Assembly: GCF_000315625.1 (NCBI RefSeq)
Contig: NW_005434504.1
Span: 36,617 to 100,616, forward strand
Direction of reading: 5' to 3'
Source of the DNA: Guillardia theta CCMP2712
Taxonomy: Eukaryota > Cryptophyceae > Pyrenomonadales > Geminigeraceae
Length of the DNA stretch: 64,000 nucleotides
Shown: positions 27,627-36,861 of the stretch, in pieces
Layout: every line of letters starts with the position of its first letter
Position numbering within the stretch: the first letter of the stretch is position 1
Position numbers and translations under genes: made by a program
The notes under the pieces: model-generated
Seen by the model: the letters and a program-made list of their open reading frames with translations, nothing else
The model's database searches: none
What the model was told of the DNA's origin: nothing

Positions 27627-29089
27627 ATGGTGAGTGCAAGTGAGATCTGATGATTATCGGTGTTTTTTCTATTTCTTCATTATTTTCTTATCGTTTTTTT
27701 TGGGTGCAGTGGAGACGGGCGTCCCTTGGCACAGTCCAATGCAAAAAAAATCGAATGACGATCAACTCGGAGTGGATCAAGCTGTGGAAGGAGGTGGCAA
27801 GGGACGCCTTCAGCAAGGGGCTGCCCTTCTCACCCACCGTGGCCTTCATCGACGGGCAGATCAAGCTGATGAAGCCATCCAGCATCAACACGTGGGAGGG
27901 CTTCCTCTCCTGCCAGTTTGTGAGCTGCGTGAGGAGGCACTTCCAGTCCGGTTGCAAGACCGTCGTCCTGGCCTTCGACAACTACGAGCACGTCCCTACC
28001 TGCAAGGGCATGACGCAGCACAAGCGCAACCGCAAGGTTTCGAGCTTCAGCTTCGCCAGCGGGGACTGCCTCCCCACCATCATCCCGCAGGACTGGGAGG
28101 GAGCGATCCGGAATCGGCTCTTTAAGTCCCGGGTCATTGACTACATCAAGACGAAGCTCCCGGGGTACTTGACCCTGCAGGCAGACCAGAGGCTCATCAT
28201 AGACCACAATGAAGCCCCTATCGAGTACTTCCCCAACGGCACCTGCCGCCCCTTCCAGCTCACCCATGCGGACCTGAAGGGAGAGAGCGATGTCAAGTTC
28301 ACCTCCTACACCCACCTTGGTGACATGGTTATCGACGCCATCGACGGCGACTACGTGCCCATGGCCCTCGTGCACATCGAGCGATTGTGCCGGGACGGGC
28401 TGTCCAACGCCTCTCGCGTGCCCCAGATCGCGGTGTACCGCATTCGGGTAAATGCGAGGGGAGACGCTCCCGAGAAGTCAGCCTCGGGTAGGATGGAGCA
28501 CGAGTACGTCCACATCAACCGGCTGGCGCAGGTGCTCTGCCGCGATGTCGGGCCGCTGACGGGGGGAAGGACGAACGCGTGCTCCGTGCTGGCGCTCTTC
28601 ACCATCCTCACCGGCTGCGACTACACGCAGGGCCTGCCCACCGTGGGACCCGTCCGGGTGTGGGCCAACCGCCGCGCCATTGTCCCGCTCCTTGCACTGA
28701 TCCAGGGCACCGAGGATAGCCACGACGACGATGTCTCCGTCATCTCCCTGGCCTCCGCCGTGCTGTACGCGCTGGTGTACGAGAAGCGCGTCAGCCTGAG
28801 GGTCAACCAGTCCGCCACCCGGGAGGGGGTGGCGAGGGAGCTGCGCCGCGAGGAGGAGGAGCGCATCATCCGCGGGGTCAGGAGCTGCGGGCAGATGAGC
28901 GCCGGGACTGTGGCGAAGCTCCCGGATGTCAACTACCTCAGGAGCCACGCGAGCAACGCCCTCTGGACACTCCACTACTGGAACGCCCAGGACCACCACC
29001 CGGACCCGTACTCCAAGACCTTTGGGTACAAGCGGATCAAATCCGGCGCGGCGGGATGGGGCGTCAACCGTCCTAGACTGGAGAGGTGA
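27627..29089 (+). CDS. XPG/FEN1-like nuclease, probably with one intron
   Basis: The best model is ATG at 27627-27629 spliced across 27630-27709 to 27710, giving 460 aa; unspliced use of ATG 27755 gives 444 aa. Numbered from 27755, the features are VAFIDGQIKL, then KTVVLAFDNYE (Asp75), DAIDGDYVPMAL (Asp194/197/199), and LTGCDYTQGLPTVGP (Asp289) followed by a helix. The last matches the FEN1/XPG G-x-DY...GIG-P helix-3-turn-helix, and the acidic set fits a PIN-fold metal site. Flap or structure-specific DNA cleavage in replication, or RNA decay as in viral FEN-like host-shutoff nucleases, are both possible. Confidence 0.65.
27630..27709 (+). other. candidate 80-nt spliceosomal intron
   Basis: Begins GTGAGT directly after the ATG and ends in a T-rich tract (TCGTTTTTTTTGGGTGCAG). 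Removal joins ATG to TGG AGA CGG in frame with the nuclease. Unspliced, that ATG reads only seven codons to TGA. Confidence 0.6.
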
Positions 29090-29179
29090 GGTAGGTACAT
29101 CAAGGGATGCCATGCTGCCTTGATTCTCCATTAAAGAACCCTTCCGTAACCCACTCGTCCTAGCTTCGTTGATGCGCAG

Positions 29180-29187
29180 TATTAAAG
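29180..29187 (+). promoter_or_regulatory. TATA-like box (TATTAAAG)
   Basis: Lies 33 nt before the ATG at 29221; rules against the TTG-initiated longer frame at 29194. Confidence 0.55.
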
Positions 29188-29220
29188 AGGACGTTGCGGG
29201 GCGCGAGAAACGGGGCACGC

Positions 29221-30861
29221 ATGGTGGTGGTGAAGAAGCCCACCTATCCCGGGACACCCGCTTTCGACGCACCCTACTCACCCTACAACACCACAAAGAA
29301 GGCCGATGAATATAACGAGACCGCGATCGTCCACGTGTTTGCGATAAACCACAGGTGGAAGATCGTGAACGGGGTCATCGCCACGCTCCTATTCTTTGCC
29401 ACCGGCGCCCTCGCCATCACCTCTCTTATTTTGGACTTTAAGACCCGCGAGTTCCCGACCAGCATCGTCACGCACACTCTGCGCCCCTGGAACGAGTACG
29501 GGGGGTTGGAGGATGCACTCACAGCCATCACCACTGGCTCCACCTCCTCGTCTCGAGTGCAGGCCCTGTGGCACTGGGCCAAGTGCGACCAGTATATCAC
29601 CGATAAGCACGTCCCGCACCAGCATGACCCTTACACCCTGGCGGGCGTCTCGGTCAACAACTCCGTGTGGGTCCCGGGTGGTTGCAACTGCATTGCGCAG
29701 GTGGCCCACGCCCTGGGCAACACCTGGGTGTCTACGCAGACCACATCGCCGACCCTATCTGAGGTGAAGGACATGATCCACTTCTGCGCCTACGAGGGCG
29801 ACATGCCGTACCAATACGACGTCATGAAGACGACATACCGTCCCCTCTACTATTTCTACTTCTTCATGTTTGTCACCACTACAGCCATCGTCATGGCCAA
29901 CTTCCTGCACAGCAGCAATTCCGAGACAATCAAGACGATGATCAAGGATAACGTCGACTCTAAGACAGCCCTGCGTGAATCCAAATACTTGCTCGGCAAG
30001 CTCATTGCCTACTTCGTCACCACCTTCATCGTGGTGGTCATCTTCACTATCCTCTTCATGACCATCAAGAACTCCTGCGACCAGGACATCTGCAACTTCG
30101 ATCTAGCGACCACGCTGTCCCTGATGCTGGTGTTCGTGGCCATCCTGTTTGTCATCTTCGCCCCGTACATATTCCAGAGCACCAAAACCCACATCGTCGA
30201 CTCACTGTATATGATGGTGAGCAACGAGCACGACAGCTACACCGCCGTGGCGTACAGGGATGCCAAGGACGCCACGATCTACAAGGTGTCGGACTCTCTG
30301 AACTCGCAGGCGCAGCTCGAGCACCTCTGGTTGGACGTGATGCTGGTCCCGGCGATGGTCGCGCTCTCGATCGGGACGGTGCTGACGCGCCAGTGGACCG
30401 ACAACGGCATCCTGTACTACTACGCCGTGCTCGTCGGGTTCTTCACCGTCGTGAGCTTGTCCAACGATTGGATGACATCGTTCTGGACGCGGTCCCTGAG
30501 GCTGAAGGAGGACTTGAACATCAAGGGCTCTGCTGTGTATGACCACTACCAGGGGTACAAGGACATGGTGACCTACGTGCAGCTCTTCATCCTCATCGCG
30601 CTCATCTTCACGGCGGTGCCCGCGGAGAGCATCACGGCCTACAGCTACATCCTCTTCTATAACTGGCTGTACTTTGTGTTTGGGTTGTTTGCCGTGTACA
30701 TGCTTCCGGACTTCATCAACGACAGGGCAGCGCTCAACATCCACACGGTGACGGCGATGAAGCAGACTGCCGTGCTCCTGCTCGTCTTCACTCTTGTTAT
30801 CACCCTGAGTGTGACAGAGTGGTTCAGGAAGGACATCTTTGCGTACCAGGGGTTAATGTAA
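29221..30861 (+). CDS. polytopic membrane protein with ~8 TM helices, 546 aa
   Basis: TM 1 at residues ~52-75 is followed by a ~140-residue loop with Cys pairs (CNCIAQVAHAL, HFCAYEGD), likely lumenal or external. Further TMs lie near residues 212-232, 262-285, 298-320, 370-390, 395-415, 450-468, 475-500 and 520-540. No family recognised. A related but decayed copy lies at 50017-50503 outside the virus-like segment, sharing about two thirds of residues over the SNDWMTSFWTRSLRL to SYILFYNW stretch. Probably a virion envelope or host-membrane protein. Confidence 0.75.
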   Translation: MVVVKKPTYPGTPAFDAPYSPYNTTKKADEYNETAIVHVFAINHRWKIVNGVIATLLFFATGALAITSLILDFKTREFPTSIVTHTLRPWNEYGGLEDALTAITTGSTSSSRVQALWHWAKCDQYITDKHVPHQHDPYTLAGVSVNNSVWVPGGCNCIAQVAHALGNTWVSTQTTSPTLSEVKDMIHFCAYEGDMPYQYDVMKTTYRPLYYFYFFMFVTTTAIVMANFLHSSNSETIKTMIKDNVDSKTALRESKYLLGKLIAYFVTTFIVVVIFTILFMTIKNSCDQDICNFDLATTLSLMLVFVAILFVIFAPYIFQSTKTHIVDSLYMMVSNEHDSYTAVAYRDAKDATIYKVSDSLNSQAQLEHLWLDVMLVPAMVALSIGTVLTRQWTDNGILYYYAVLVGFFTVVSLSNDWMTSFWTRSLRLKEDLNIKGSAVYDHYQGYKDMVTYVQLFILIALIFTAVPAESITAYSYILFYNWLYFVFGLFAVYMLPDFINDRAALNIHTVTAMKQTAVLLLVFTLVITLSVTEWFRKDIFAYQGLM

Positions 30862-30924
30862 GGTTCTAGGGGTTGTTGAATGAACACAAGAAAGTGATGC
30901 AATCCCGGAACTTCCGAGTGTACC

Positions 30925-30931
30925 ATTTAAG
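30925..30931 (+). promoter_or_regulatory. TATA-like box (ATTTAAG)
   Basis: Lies 41 nt before the ATG at 30972. Confidence 0.55.
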
Positions 30932-30971
30932 CTCCCGTCTCTCCCTCCCGCGCAGAAGTGCCCCGACCGCC

Positions 30972-31862
30972 ATGGCCCTGCTGGCACCGCAACCGGAGTA
31001 CTTCTATCGGCAGTTCCCCAATTCCACCCTTGATTCCAACCTCGATCTCATGCGCTCCATCTCGTCCAACCCGGAGGTCCTTGACCTCATCGACGACCAC
31101 CTGCAGGGGCAGCTGTGGGAGGACGTCAAGGAGTTCATCTCCGCGAATCCCGACATCCTGGATAGGTTGGACGGACAGACGCTGGCGGGGTTGAAGGATT
31201 GGTGGCACAAGGCAAAGGAGAAGGCAAGACATGTTTACCATTATATGACGGGAAAAAACAAGGATAAAAAAAAGACGGAAGCAGATGAAGCATCGGACGA
31301 GGAACAAGGGGATGACCAGCCAGCCGCAGCCACTGCAAGCACCCGCTTTGCCACCACCATCCGTGGCTGCAGGACCGTCTCCCCCGCGGACCTCACCCAC
31401 CTGAAGCTCAGAATCATGCAGGACCCGGACGTCCTCGATGACATGAACGCCCACCTCCGTGACGGCCTGTGGCAGGCGATGAAGGGCGTCATCGCCGCCG
31501 ATCCCGCGTTGATCCACCACCTGCCGTGTATGGTCGGGGGGATGTGGGACAAGTTGAAGGATGCGGCAAATCATGTATACAATGGCGCAAAAAACATGTT
31601 ATACGATCATAAACATAAGGACCACCTCAAGTCCCACGAAGAGATTGAAAAGGATATAGCAGAGCACGAGAAACAACGTGCAGAAAACGAAAAAACAAAC
31701 GAGCTGCGGAAAAAGCTGGAAGAAGCCAGGAAGAACGCAGCGGAATCGAAAAAATACACCCGGAGCCCATTCCAGCCTGACACCATCGGCATCCGCGTCC
31801 CGGTCTACGGCGGGGATGGGAGGCTGAGCGCCTCGATGCTGGAAAGGTACGCTCCCCACTAG
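30972..31862 (+). CDS. protein with an internal duplicated helical domain, 296 aa
   Basis: Start at MALLAPQPEYF. Residues ~28-95 and ~157-225 are copies of one module: NPEVLDLIDDHLQGQLWEDV matches DPDVLDDMNAHLRDGLWQAM, and each ends with a basic helix (HKAKEKARHVYHYM / DKLKDAANHVYNGA). A Lys/Glu-rich coiled coil follows. No known family. Both modules also survive in the relic at 49198-49943, next to the relic of the preceding membrane gene, so the two genes travel together and may form one complex. Confidence 0.75.
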   Translation: MALLAPQPEYFYRQFPNSTLDSNLDLMRSISSNPEVLDLIDDHLQGQLWEDVKEFISANPDILDRLDGQTLAGLKDWWHKAKEKARHVYHYMTGKNKDKKKTEADEASDEEQGDDQPAAATASTRFATTIRGCRTVSPADLTHLKLRIMQDPDVLDDMNAHLRDGLWQAMKGVIAADPALIHHLPCMVGGMWDKLKDAANHVYNGAKNMLYDHKHKDHLKSHEEIEKDIAEHEKQRAENEKTNELRKKLEEARKNAAESKKYTRSPFQPDTIGIRVPVYGGDGRLSASMLERYAPH

Positions 31863-31892
31863 AAATGTAGACTTTTTACACGGTGCAGTAAA

Positions 31893-32192
31893 TTAGTTTT
31901 GAACAATCTTATCATACAACCGCGTCATGGACCGGACAAACTCCATCCGGTCGCGGGTGAGGGTGGGGCACTCGCGGAAGAGGTGCTGAACGACGTGCTC
32001 GGCGGTCTCGGCTTCAGATAAAAAAAAGGCAGTATAGCTAGGCCGGGAGTCGGCAGCTGCGGGGCCGAGGATGCCGTTGATGATGTCGGTGAGGTCGATG
32101 AGGTCGGAGGCGTCGGCCTTGCGCTCCAGCCTGACGCGCTTGGAGTAGGACGGCTTCCCGACCCCACAGGGCGCGCCCGACTTGGAGCGCAT
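31893..32192 (-). CDS. hypothetical protein, 99 aa
   Basis: Unrecognised small protein. A basic N-terminus (KPSYSKRVRLERK) precedes two helices (DLIDLTDIINGILG and EAETAEHVVQHLFRECP). The in-frame start at 32195 is GTG, so the ATG at 32192 is preferred. TATTTAGA at 32223-32230 lies 31 nt upstream and overlaps the TAG stop of the upstream gene. Confidence 0.6.
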   Translation of the reverse strand: MRSKSGAPCGVGKPSYSKRVRLERKADASDLIDLTDIINGILGPAAADSRPSYTAFFLSEAETAEHVVQHLFRECPTLTRDRMEFVRSMTRLYDKIVQN

Positions 32193-32223
32193 CACCTGTA
32201 GCTCATCGTCACCCGAGCAGATT

Positions 32224-32595
32224 CTAAATACACCCCTCCCAACGACTCACGGTAAACCGCGTTGCAGTGCGCTTCTTCTCCACGAGGAGCTGCGTGGGGA
32301 TGCGGAGCTTCAGCCTCCCGTCGGGGAGGCGCTCGACGTTGCGGAAGCCCTTCGTTAGGCGGACGTGCCGGAACATGGCCTTCTGGATCCTGAGGCTCAG
32401 GGTGTAGTAGCCCTCCCCCATCCGGATCGCCGGGAACTGGTCCTGCAGCCCCCCGCCCGACGGCTGGAACCAGCTGCAGTAGCACTCCCTCCTCACCAGG
32501 TGCCGGATCATGTCACGGCAGCACGGGCTCCGCTCATGCTCCCAGGCCTTGCCCGCCACCACCAGCTGGTTGCGGGTCAGGTCGACCTGCTTCAT
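32224..32595 (-). CDS. hypothetical protein, 123 aa
   Basis: Unrecognised. A small basic protein with the Cys cluster SPCCRDMIRHLVRRECYCSW (residues ~23-42), suggesting a metal site or disulphides. The C-terminal half is beta-rich and basic (GRLKLRIPTQLLVEKKR). Nucleic-acid binding is possible but not shown. Tandem with the 99-aa gene. Confidence 0.6.
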   Translation of the reverse strand: MKQVDLTRNQLVVAGKAWEHERSPCCRDMIRHLVRRECYCSWFQPSGGGLQDQFPAIRMGEGYYTLSLRIQKAMFRHVRLTKGFRNVERLPDGRLKLRIPTQLLVEKKRTATRFTVSRWEGCI

Positions 32596-32687
32596 TCCCT
32601 CCCCTCCCCCTTCGTCCCCTCACCCAGCGACCTCCGTGGATTGAGCCTAAAAGGACTTGCTGCACGGTGTCGATGCACCCTGCCGCA

Positions 32688-32696
32688 TATTTAAAG
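32688..32696 (+). promoter_or_regulatory. TATA-like box (TATTTAAAG)
   Basis: Lies 37 nt before ATG 32734. The identical nonamer precedes the next gene (33892-33900). Confidence 0.6.
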
Positions 32697-32733
32697 ATCA
32701 TTGCACACGCGTCGGAAAGGGCACGGTTGTACG

Positions 32734-33858
32734 ATGTACCTGTACAACGACGGTCAGAAGATCGACCTGATCTCATACACTGAGCTGGCGAGGAGAGCTC
32801 CGACTATCAAAGAAAACTTGAATATGGCTATTGCTGAAAAAAGTCAAAAGAGTAAAAAATTCAAGAAAGACATATCAGACAAGAAAAAGGAGATATTGAA
32901 AGCGATGAGTAAAGGTGAATCAACAGATGAGAAGGAAGAAGAGCTGAAAATACTAATGGATAATCAAAGGAAAGAGGTAAACCTGGTTTACATGGATGTC
33001 GTAATTTCCGATAGCGAAAGAAGAATAACGATTAATCTTCTACCAAGTGGATTTTTAAATCACAGTCCTCTATGGGACGACAATTCAGAAATTTCAATCA
33101 TCGCAGTTCTGAAGATACAACCATCTATCTTCCTTGGAAAGGTCCGCACACCCTTCGACCCCAACCAGACACTGATCCAACTCAACAAGAGGCTGGTCAA
33201 CCTCGAGATCACAGACAAGAACATCGAACAAACAATCAAAACCATCGACAACTTAAGTGGATCATCGAATCCTGATGTGACAATGGCACCAGCAGGAAGC
33301 AGTCAGTTCAGCATGATGGGTTCCGCATTTTCCGCCCCGCTCGACTTGGACTCAATCAACGTCCAGGCCTACCTTGGAGCCAAGTTAGAGACCAAGACAC
33401 CCGAAAAGAGGGAAGAGATCAAAACATTGCTTGAAATGACAGAGAAATACAACGAAATCAAGGAGCGTATGATCAAAAAAACGATTGCCATGCTAGAGAA
33501 TGCATATGGAACTACTATAACCCCAACCACGAAGAAAACAATAGCTTTGATCCAGGGCCTACTTCTATTCAATAAGACCATCCGTGTCCGTGGCAATACA
33601 AACACATCCCTTGCCAAGGCACTGAAGGCAGCCGCGAAGAATCCGACCGGGGAGAAGAAGGAGAAGAAACAAGCTACGACAGCAAACACCCCGTCGCACA
33701 AGCTCGCCAAAGAGCGCGGTGTAATACCCCCGGGCAGTAACAAAACAAAGAAGGGGAAAGGGAAAGGGAAAGGGAATGCAAACGGTAAGGGAAAAGGGAA
33801 AGGGAATGGAAAAGGGAAAGGGAAAGGGAATCAGAGAGGTCAGGCAGCCAAGAAATAA
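32734..33858 (+). CDS. basic protein with Gly-Lys tail, 374 aa
   Basis: Start at MYLYNDG after a TATTTAAAG box. Residues ~30-85 are Lys/Glu helix and ~85-150 beta-rich (VNLVYMDVVISDSERRITIN). Helical parts follow, and residues ~305-374 are a basic, disordered tail ending in about ten GKGKGN repeats. The tail suggests binding to DNA, RNA or an acidic partner, as in nucleoid or core proteins. No family recognised. Confidence 0.7.
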   Translation: MYLYNDGQKIDLISYTELARRAPTIKENLNMAIAEKSQKSKKFKKDISDKKKEILKAMSKGESTDEKEEELKILMDNQRKEVNLVYMDVVISDSERRITINLLPSGFLNHSPLWDDNSEISIIAVLKIQPSIFLGKVRTPFDPNQTLIQLNKRLVNLEITDKNIEQTIKTIDNLSGSSNPDVTMAPAGSSQFSMMGSAFSAPLDLDSINVQAYLGAKLETKTPEKREEIKTLLEMTEKYNEIKERMIKKTIAMLENAYGTTITPTTKKTIALIQGLLLFNKTIRVRGNTNTSLAKALKAAAKNPTGEKKEKKQATTANTPSHKLAKERGVIPPGSNKTKKGKGKGKGNANGKGKGKGNGKGKGKGNQRGQAAKK

Positions 33859-33891
33859 TGGGAAGAATGGCACGCCCACTCTTTTGGTACG

Positions 33892-33900
33892 TATTTAAAG
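33892..33900 (+). promoter_or_regulatory. TATA-like box (TATTTAAAG)
   Basis: Lies 40 nt before ATG 33941; identical to the box of the preceding gene, suggesting co-regulation. Confidence 0.6.
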
Positions 33901-33940
33901 CCATGGAGAGCGGTATCGGAAGAGCTGGGAGTGACAAGCC

Positions 33941-34717
33941 ATGCCCACCTACTCCAAGCAAAATGGCAAGATCTACAAAGGTAGCTGGAACAAGGAGAAC
34001 ATGCACCACCAGACCTTCAAGAAGGCCCTGGCGGACAACCAAATCGACCATCACAAGATCATCTTCAAGGCAGACGGGTCGGTGATGGCCCAGGAGCTCG
34101 ACGCATTGCCTATCTGGAGGAGTGACCGGGTCGATGTCCTGGCAAACATTCACGACGGTGACTACCTGTACCTCCACATGGTGGACATCAACAACATGAA
34201 CGCCGACAAGAAGTACGTCCACTTCTACATCCTGAAGAGCAACGCGGAGGTGGAGCTCGGCAAGGCCGGCATCACCGAGGAGCAGAAGGCCATATGGACC
34301 AAGCGTAAAGCATACGACGAGAGGATGATGAACGAGGCGAAGGCACTCGCCATGCAAGGCAAGCTTGTAAAGTGGCAGACAAGATTGTACAGCAAGCCCA
34401 TCGAAGCCAAAGACATACAGGAAGGTGACTTTGATGAAGTTTCCATGTGGAATCCAGCCACGGGCATGCCAACGCGCTACAACCTGGATTATTGGATCGT
34501 ACTCTGCAACGAGAACAAAGCCAAGAAGGTGTCTACCCCCAAGTTGAAGCAGCTCAAGCAAGAGAAGAAGGCAAAAGAGGCCATGAACGCCAACCCACAA
34601 GCCATGGTGACGGGAGCGTCGCAGTTCAACGGCGGCATGGACTCGGACTCGGAGCTTTCGGAGGACGACGACATCTCGGGCGCGCTGAACTCGGCGGCCC
34701 GCAACCTCTACATGTAG
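33941..34717 (+). CDS. hypothetical soluble protein, 258 aa
   Basis: Unrecognised. Globular over residues ~1-190 with a basic, polar N-terminus (YSKQNGKIYKGSWNKE). A Lys-rich helix follows (LKQLKQEKKAKEAM), then an acidic Ser/Asp patch (DSDSELSEDDD). It shares its promoter type with the Gly-Lys-tailed gene upstream and lies on the same strand 82 nt downstream, so the two may be expressed together. Confidence 0.7.
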   Translation: MPTYSKQNGKIYKGSWNKENMHHQTFKKALADNQIDHHKIIFKADGSVMAQELDALPIWRSDRVDVLANIHDGDYLYLHMVDINNMNADKKYVHFYILKSNAEVELGKAGITEEQKAIWTKRKAYDERMMNEAKALAMQGKLVKWQTRLYSKPIEAKDIQEGDFDEVSMWNPATGMPTRYNLDYWIVLCNENKAKKVSTPKLKQLKQEKKAKEAMNANPQAMVTGASQFNGGMDSDSELSEDDDISGALNSAARNLYM

Positions 34718-34789
34718 ATTCCCATATCATATTATCATCATAAACGTTACGAAATTTACTCTCATGTTAGTTTAGAAAGACTTAAAAAC

Positions 34790-36499
34790 TCAGAACGAGT
34801 CGGCGTCCTCCACGCTGGGCGCGGCCCTCTTGCGGCAGGTCTTGGCCTCCTGGGTGGCGTTCCCCATCCCGGGGACGGAGGGGGCGCGGGAGGAGGAGAG
34901 GTTGAGCTGCATGCAGAGGTAGTTGGGGACGGCCTGCATGTCGAGGTCCACGGCGTAGCCCTCCGGGTTGAGCTTGGGTCCGAGGTCGATGTGGACGCGG
35001 CAGCACTTGGGGACGGGGTAGGACGCGTGGTAGGGCTGCCAGTCCATGGACACCGATGGGTCGACCGGGAGCTCCTTGGAAGGGTCCGACAGGACGCGGA
35101 GGTCGAGCCGGACGATGATCTCCCGCTTGAGCTCCTTGCCGTCCTCCTCGAAGTTGAAGAAGCGGTGGGTCTCGTGGACGAGGCAGCGCCGCACCGCGTC
35201 GAAGCTGATCTTGGCGTTGCCGTCCTTGCGGATCACGACGGTGCTGTCCCGGGTCTGGGGGGCGTGGAGGAGGAAGCGGAGCACGTCGTCGTCCGTGCCG
35301 GCAGAGACGTCGATGCCAAGCAGGCGGAGGAAATCGATGATAGGGGCGGCGCGGTAGACGAGCCTTTTCTTCCACGTGTCTTCATCAACCTTGTAGGAGA
35401 CCCAGGATTTGACGACCATCAGTTGCAGGCACCCGCAGCTCGCGGCGATCTCGAGCAGCTGGCACGCGCGCTTCACGGTGGAGCAGTTCGTGTACCGCAT
35501 CAGCGTGGGGCCGTCGATGCGCACCTCGTCGATCATGGACTTGCCCATCTCGAAGTCGAGGCAGGCGTTCGAGATCGTGACGCCGGCGCCGTCCGGGTCG
35601 ACTGAGGCCCGGAGGAGGCTGGAGACGCTCCTCAGGAGCATCACCTCCCCGCCGTTGCTGAAGAGGTAGTTGGAGCAGGGGCGGCAGCCCTCGGGGGCGT
35701 AAGTCTTGCACACCTCCGTGATGGTCTTCTGCTCCTCGAAGGTGGCGGGGAAATCACCCATCGCGGGCACGAAGGAGTACAGTGTGAGCGGGATGATCTC
35801 GATGCTCTTGATCGTGACCACGTCCCCCGGAGTGTCGACCTTCGTGGCATTGTTCGGCTTCAGGAAGAGCTTGACGAGCGTGAAGGGGTGGATGGTGTCC
35901 ACATCCGGGAACAGCGCCCTCTGCCCGGTCTTCTTGTTCTGCTTCTCGAACTCGAAGGTCTTTGTCGTCGTCGAGAGCCGCAGGGTGCAGCCCGCCTGGA
36001 CCAGGGTAGCGACGTCCTTCCTCACGGCGCCCTTGTACTGCTGGTTGCTCTCGTGCTTGTCGAAGGAGTAGATCATCAGGCCGCGCCTCCCGTCCGCATC
36101 GACATGGATCTCACTCAGGAACTCGGCGTTCTTGAGCGGCTTGTCCTCCAGCGGCGCCTTACCCCAGCCCGCGGAGAAGGGCGCCAGCACCACAAAGTGG
36201 CTCGGCAGCGACCTGGAATCGCCGCCCGACATCGTCTTCGCCTGGTTGAACACCCCCAGGCGGCAGTACACCGGGTCCACCGCCATCGCGATCACCGTGG
36301 GGAGGTTCTCGTGGCGGTCCTCCGGGGAGGGGAGCGCCAGCCCCTCCAGCCACAGGTTGCTGGGGTGGAGGAGCGGCTCGGGGACCAGGAGCTCCGTGTT
36401 GACGGTGGCTTCCTGCATAGCTTCTGCGGTAGCTTCTGGAGCCTCATCGACCTCCATGGAGGCATCGGACTCGGGGCGGTTGTTCTTCTTCATAGGCAT
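34790..36499 (-). CDS. hypothetical protein, 569 aa
   Basis: Unrecognised. An acidic, disordered lead (residues 1-45) precedes a mixed alpha/beta body with no TM segment. Cys-containing motifs include YAPEGCRPCSNYLF (~275) and IAASCGCLQLMVV (~365). The C-terminus is polar and basic (KTCRKRAAPSVED). Size, GC-rich codon use and lack of enzyme motifs would fit a major structural protein, but no capsid fold can be claimed by eye. Confidence 0.75.
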   Translation of the reverse strand: MPMKKNNRPESDASMEVDEAPEATAEAMQEATVNTELLVPEPLLHPSNLWLEGLALPSPEDRHENLPTVIAMAVDPVYCRLGVFNQAKTMSGGDSRSLPSHFVVLAPFSAGWGKAPLEDKPLKNAEFLSEIHVDADGRRGLMIYSFDKHESNQQYKGAVRKDVATLVQAGCTLRLSTTTKTFEFEKQNKKTGQRALFPDVDTIHPFTLVKLFLKPNNATKVDTPGDVVTIKSIEIIPLTLYSFVPAMGDFPATFEEQKTITEVCKTYAPEGCRPCSNYLFSNGGEVMLLRSVSSLLRASVDPDGAGVTISNACLDFEMGKSMIDEVRIDGPTLMRYTNCSTVKRACQLLEIAASCGCLQLMVVKSWVSYKVDEDTWKKRLVYRAAPIIDFLRLLGIDVSAGTDDDVLRFLLHAPQTRDSTVVIRKDGNAKISFDAVRRCLVHETHRFFNFEEDGKELKREIIVRLDLRVLSDPSKELPVDPSVSMDWQPYHASYPVPKCCRVHIDLGPKLNPEGYAVDLDMQAVPNYLCMQLNLSSSRAPSVPGMGNATQEAKTCRKRAAPSVEDADSF

Positions 36500-36652
36500 G
36501 CTACTCTCGCGTGGCGGGAATAGTCTTGGGACGGGCGGCGGCAGGACGGGCTACTTGGAGGGAAAACCCCTGTTTTTTTTGGGTATTTCAAAAAAAAGAA
36601 AAAAAAACACAGGAAAAAAAAGAACTAGGGGTGGGCTTCACTCCCACACAGC

Positions 36653-36841
36653 ATGGTGATAGAGCAAGAGGAGAAGGAGAAGCGAATCCGCTCCCTCGCT
36701 CTCTCCATCGAGCTCATCAAGAACAACACAACCTACACACGCGCCGACGGTATCCAGCAGAGCTTCAACTACCGGGTGTCTGTTAACTCCCCCTCGGGTT
36801 GTTTTTTAGAAGTCACGCAAACCAATGACCCGACATTGTAA
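36653..36841 (+). CDS. small hypothetical protein, 62 aa
   Basis: Unrecognised. A charged helix (EQEEKEKRIRSLALSIELI) is followed by a beta-rich end (SFNYRVSVNSPSGCFLEV). It fills the gap between two minus-strand genes and stops 20 nt before the convergent stop at 36862, in keeping with this segment's packing. Upstream is A-rich with no clear TATA box. Confidence 0.45.
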   Translation: MVIEQEEKEKRIRSLALSIELIKNNTTYTRADGIQQSFNYRVSVNSPSGCFLEVTQTNDPTL

Positions 36842-36861
36842 TTGAAGGATCAAGCTTCGTT

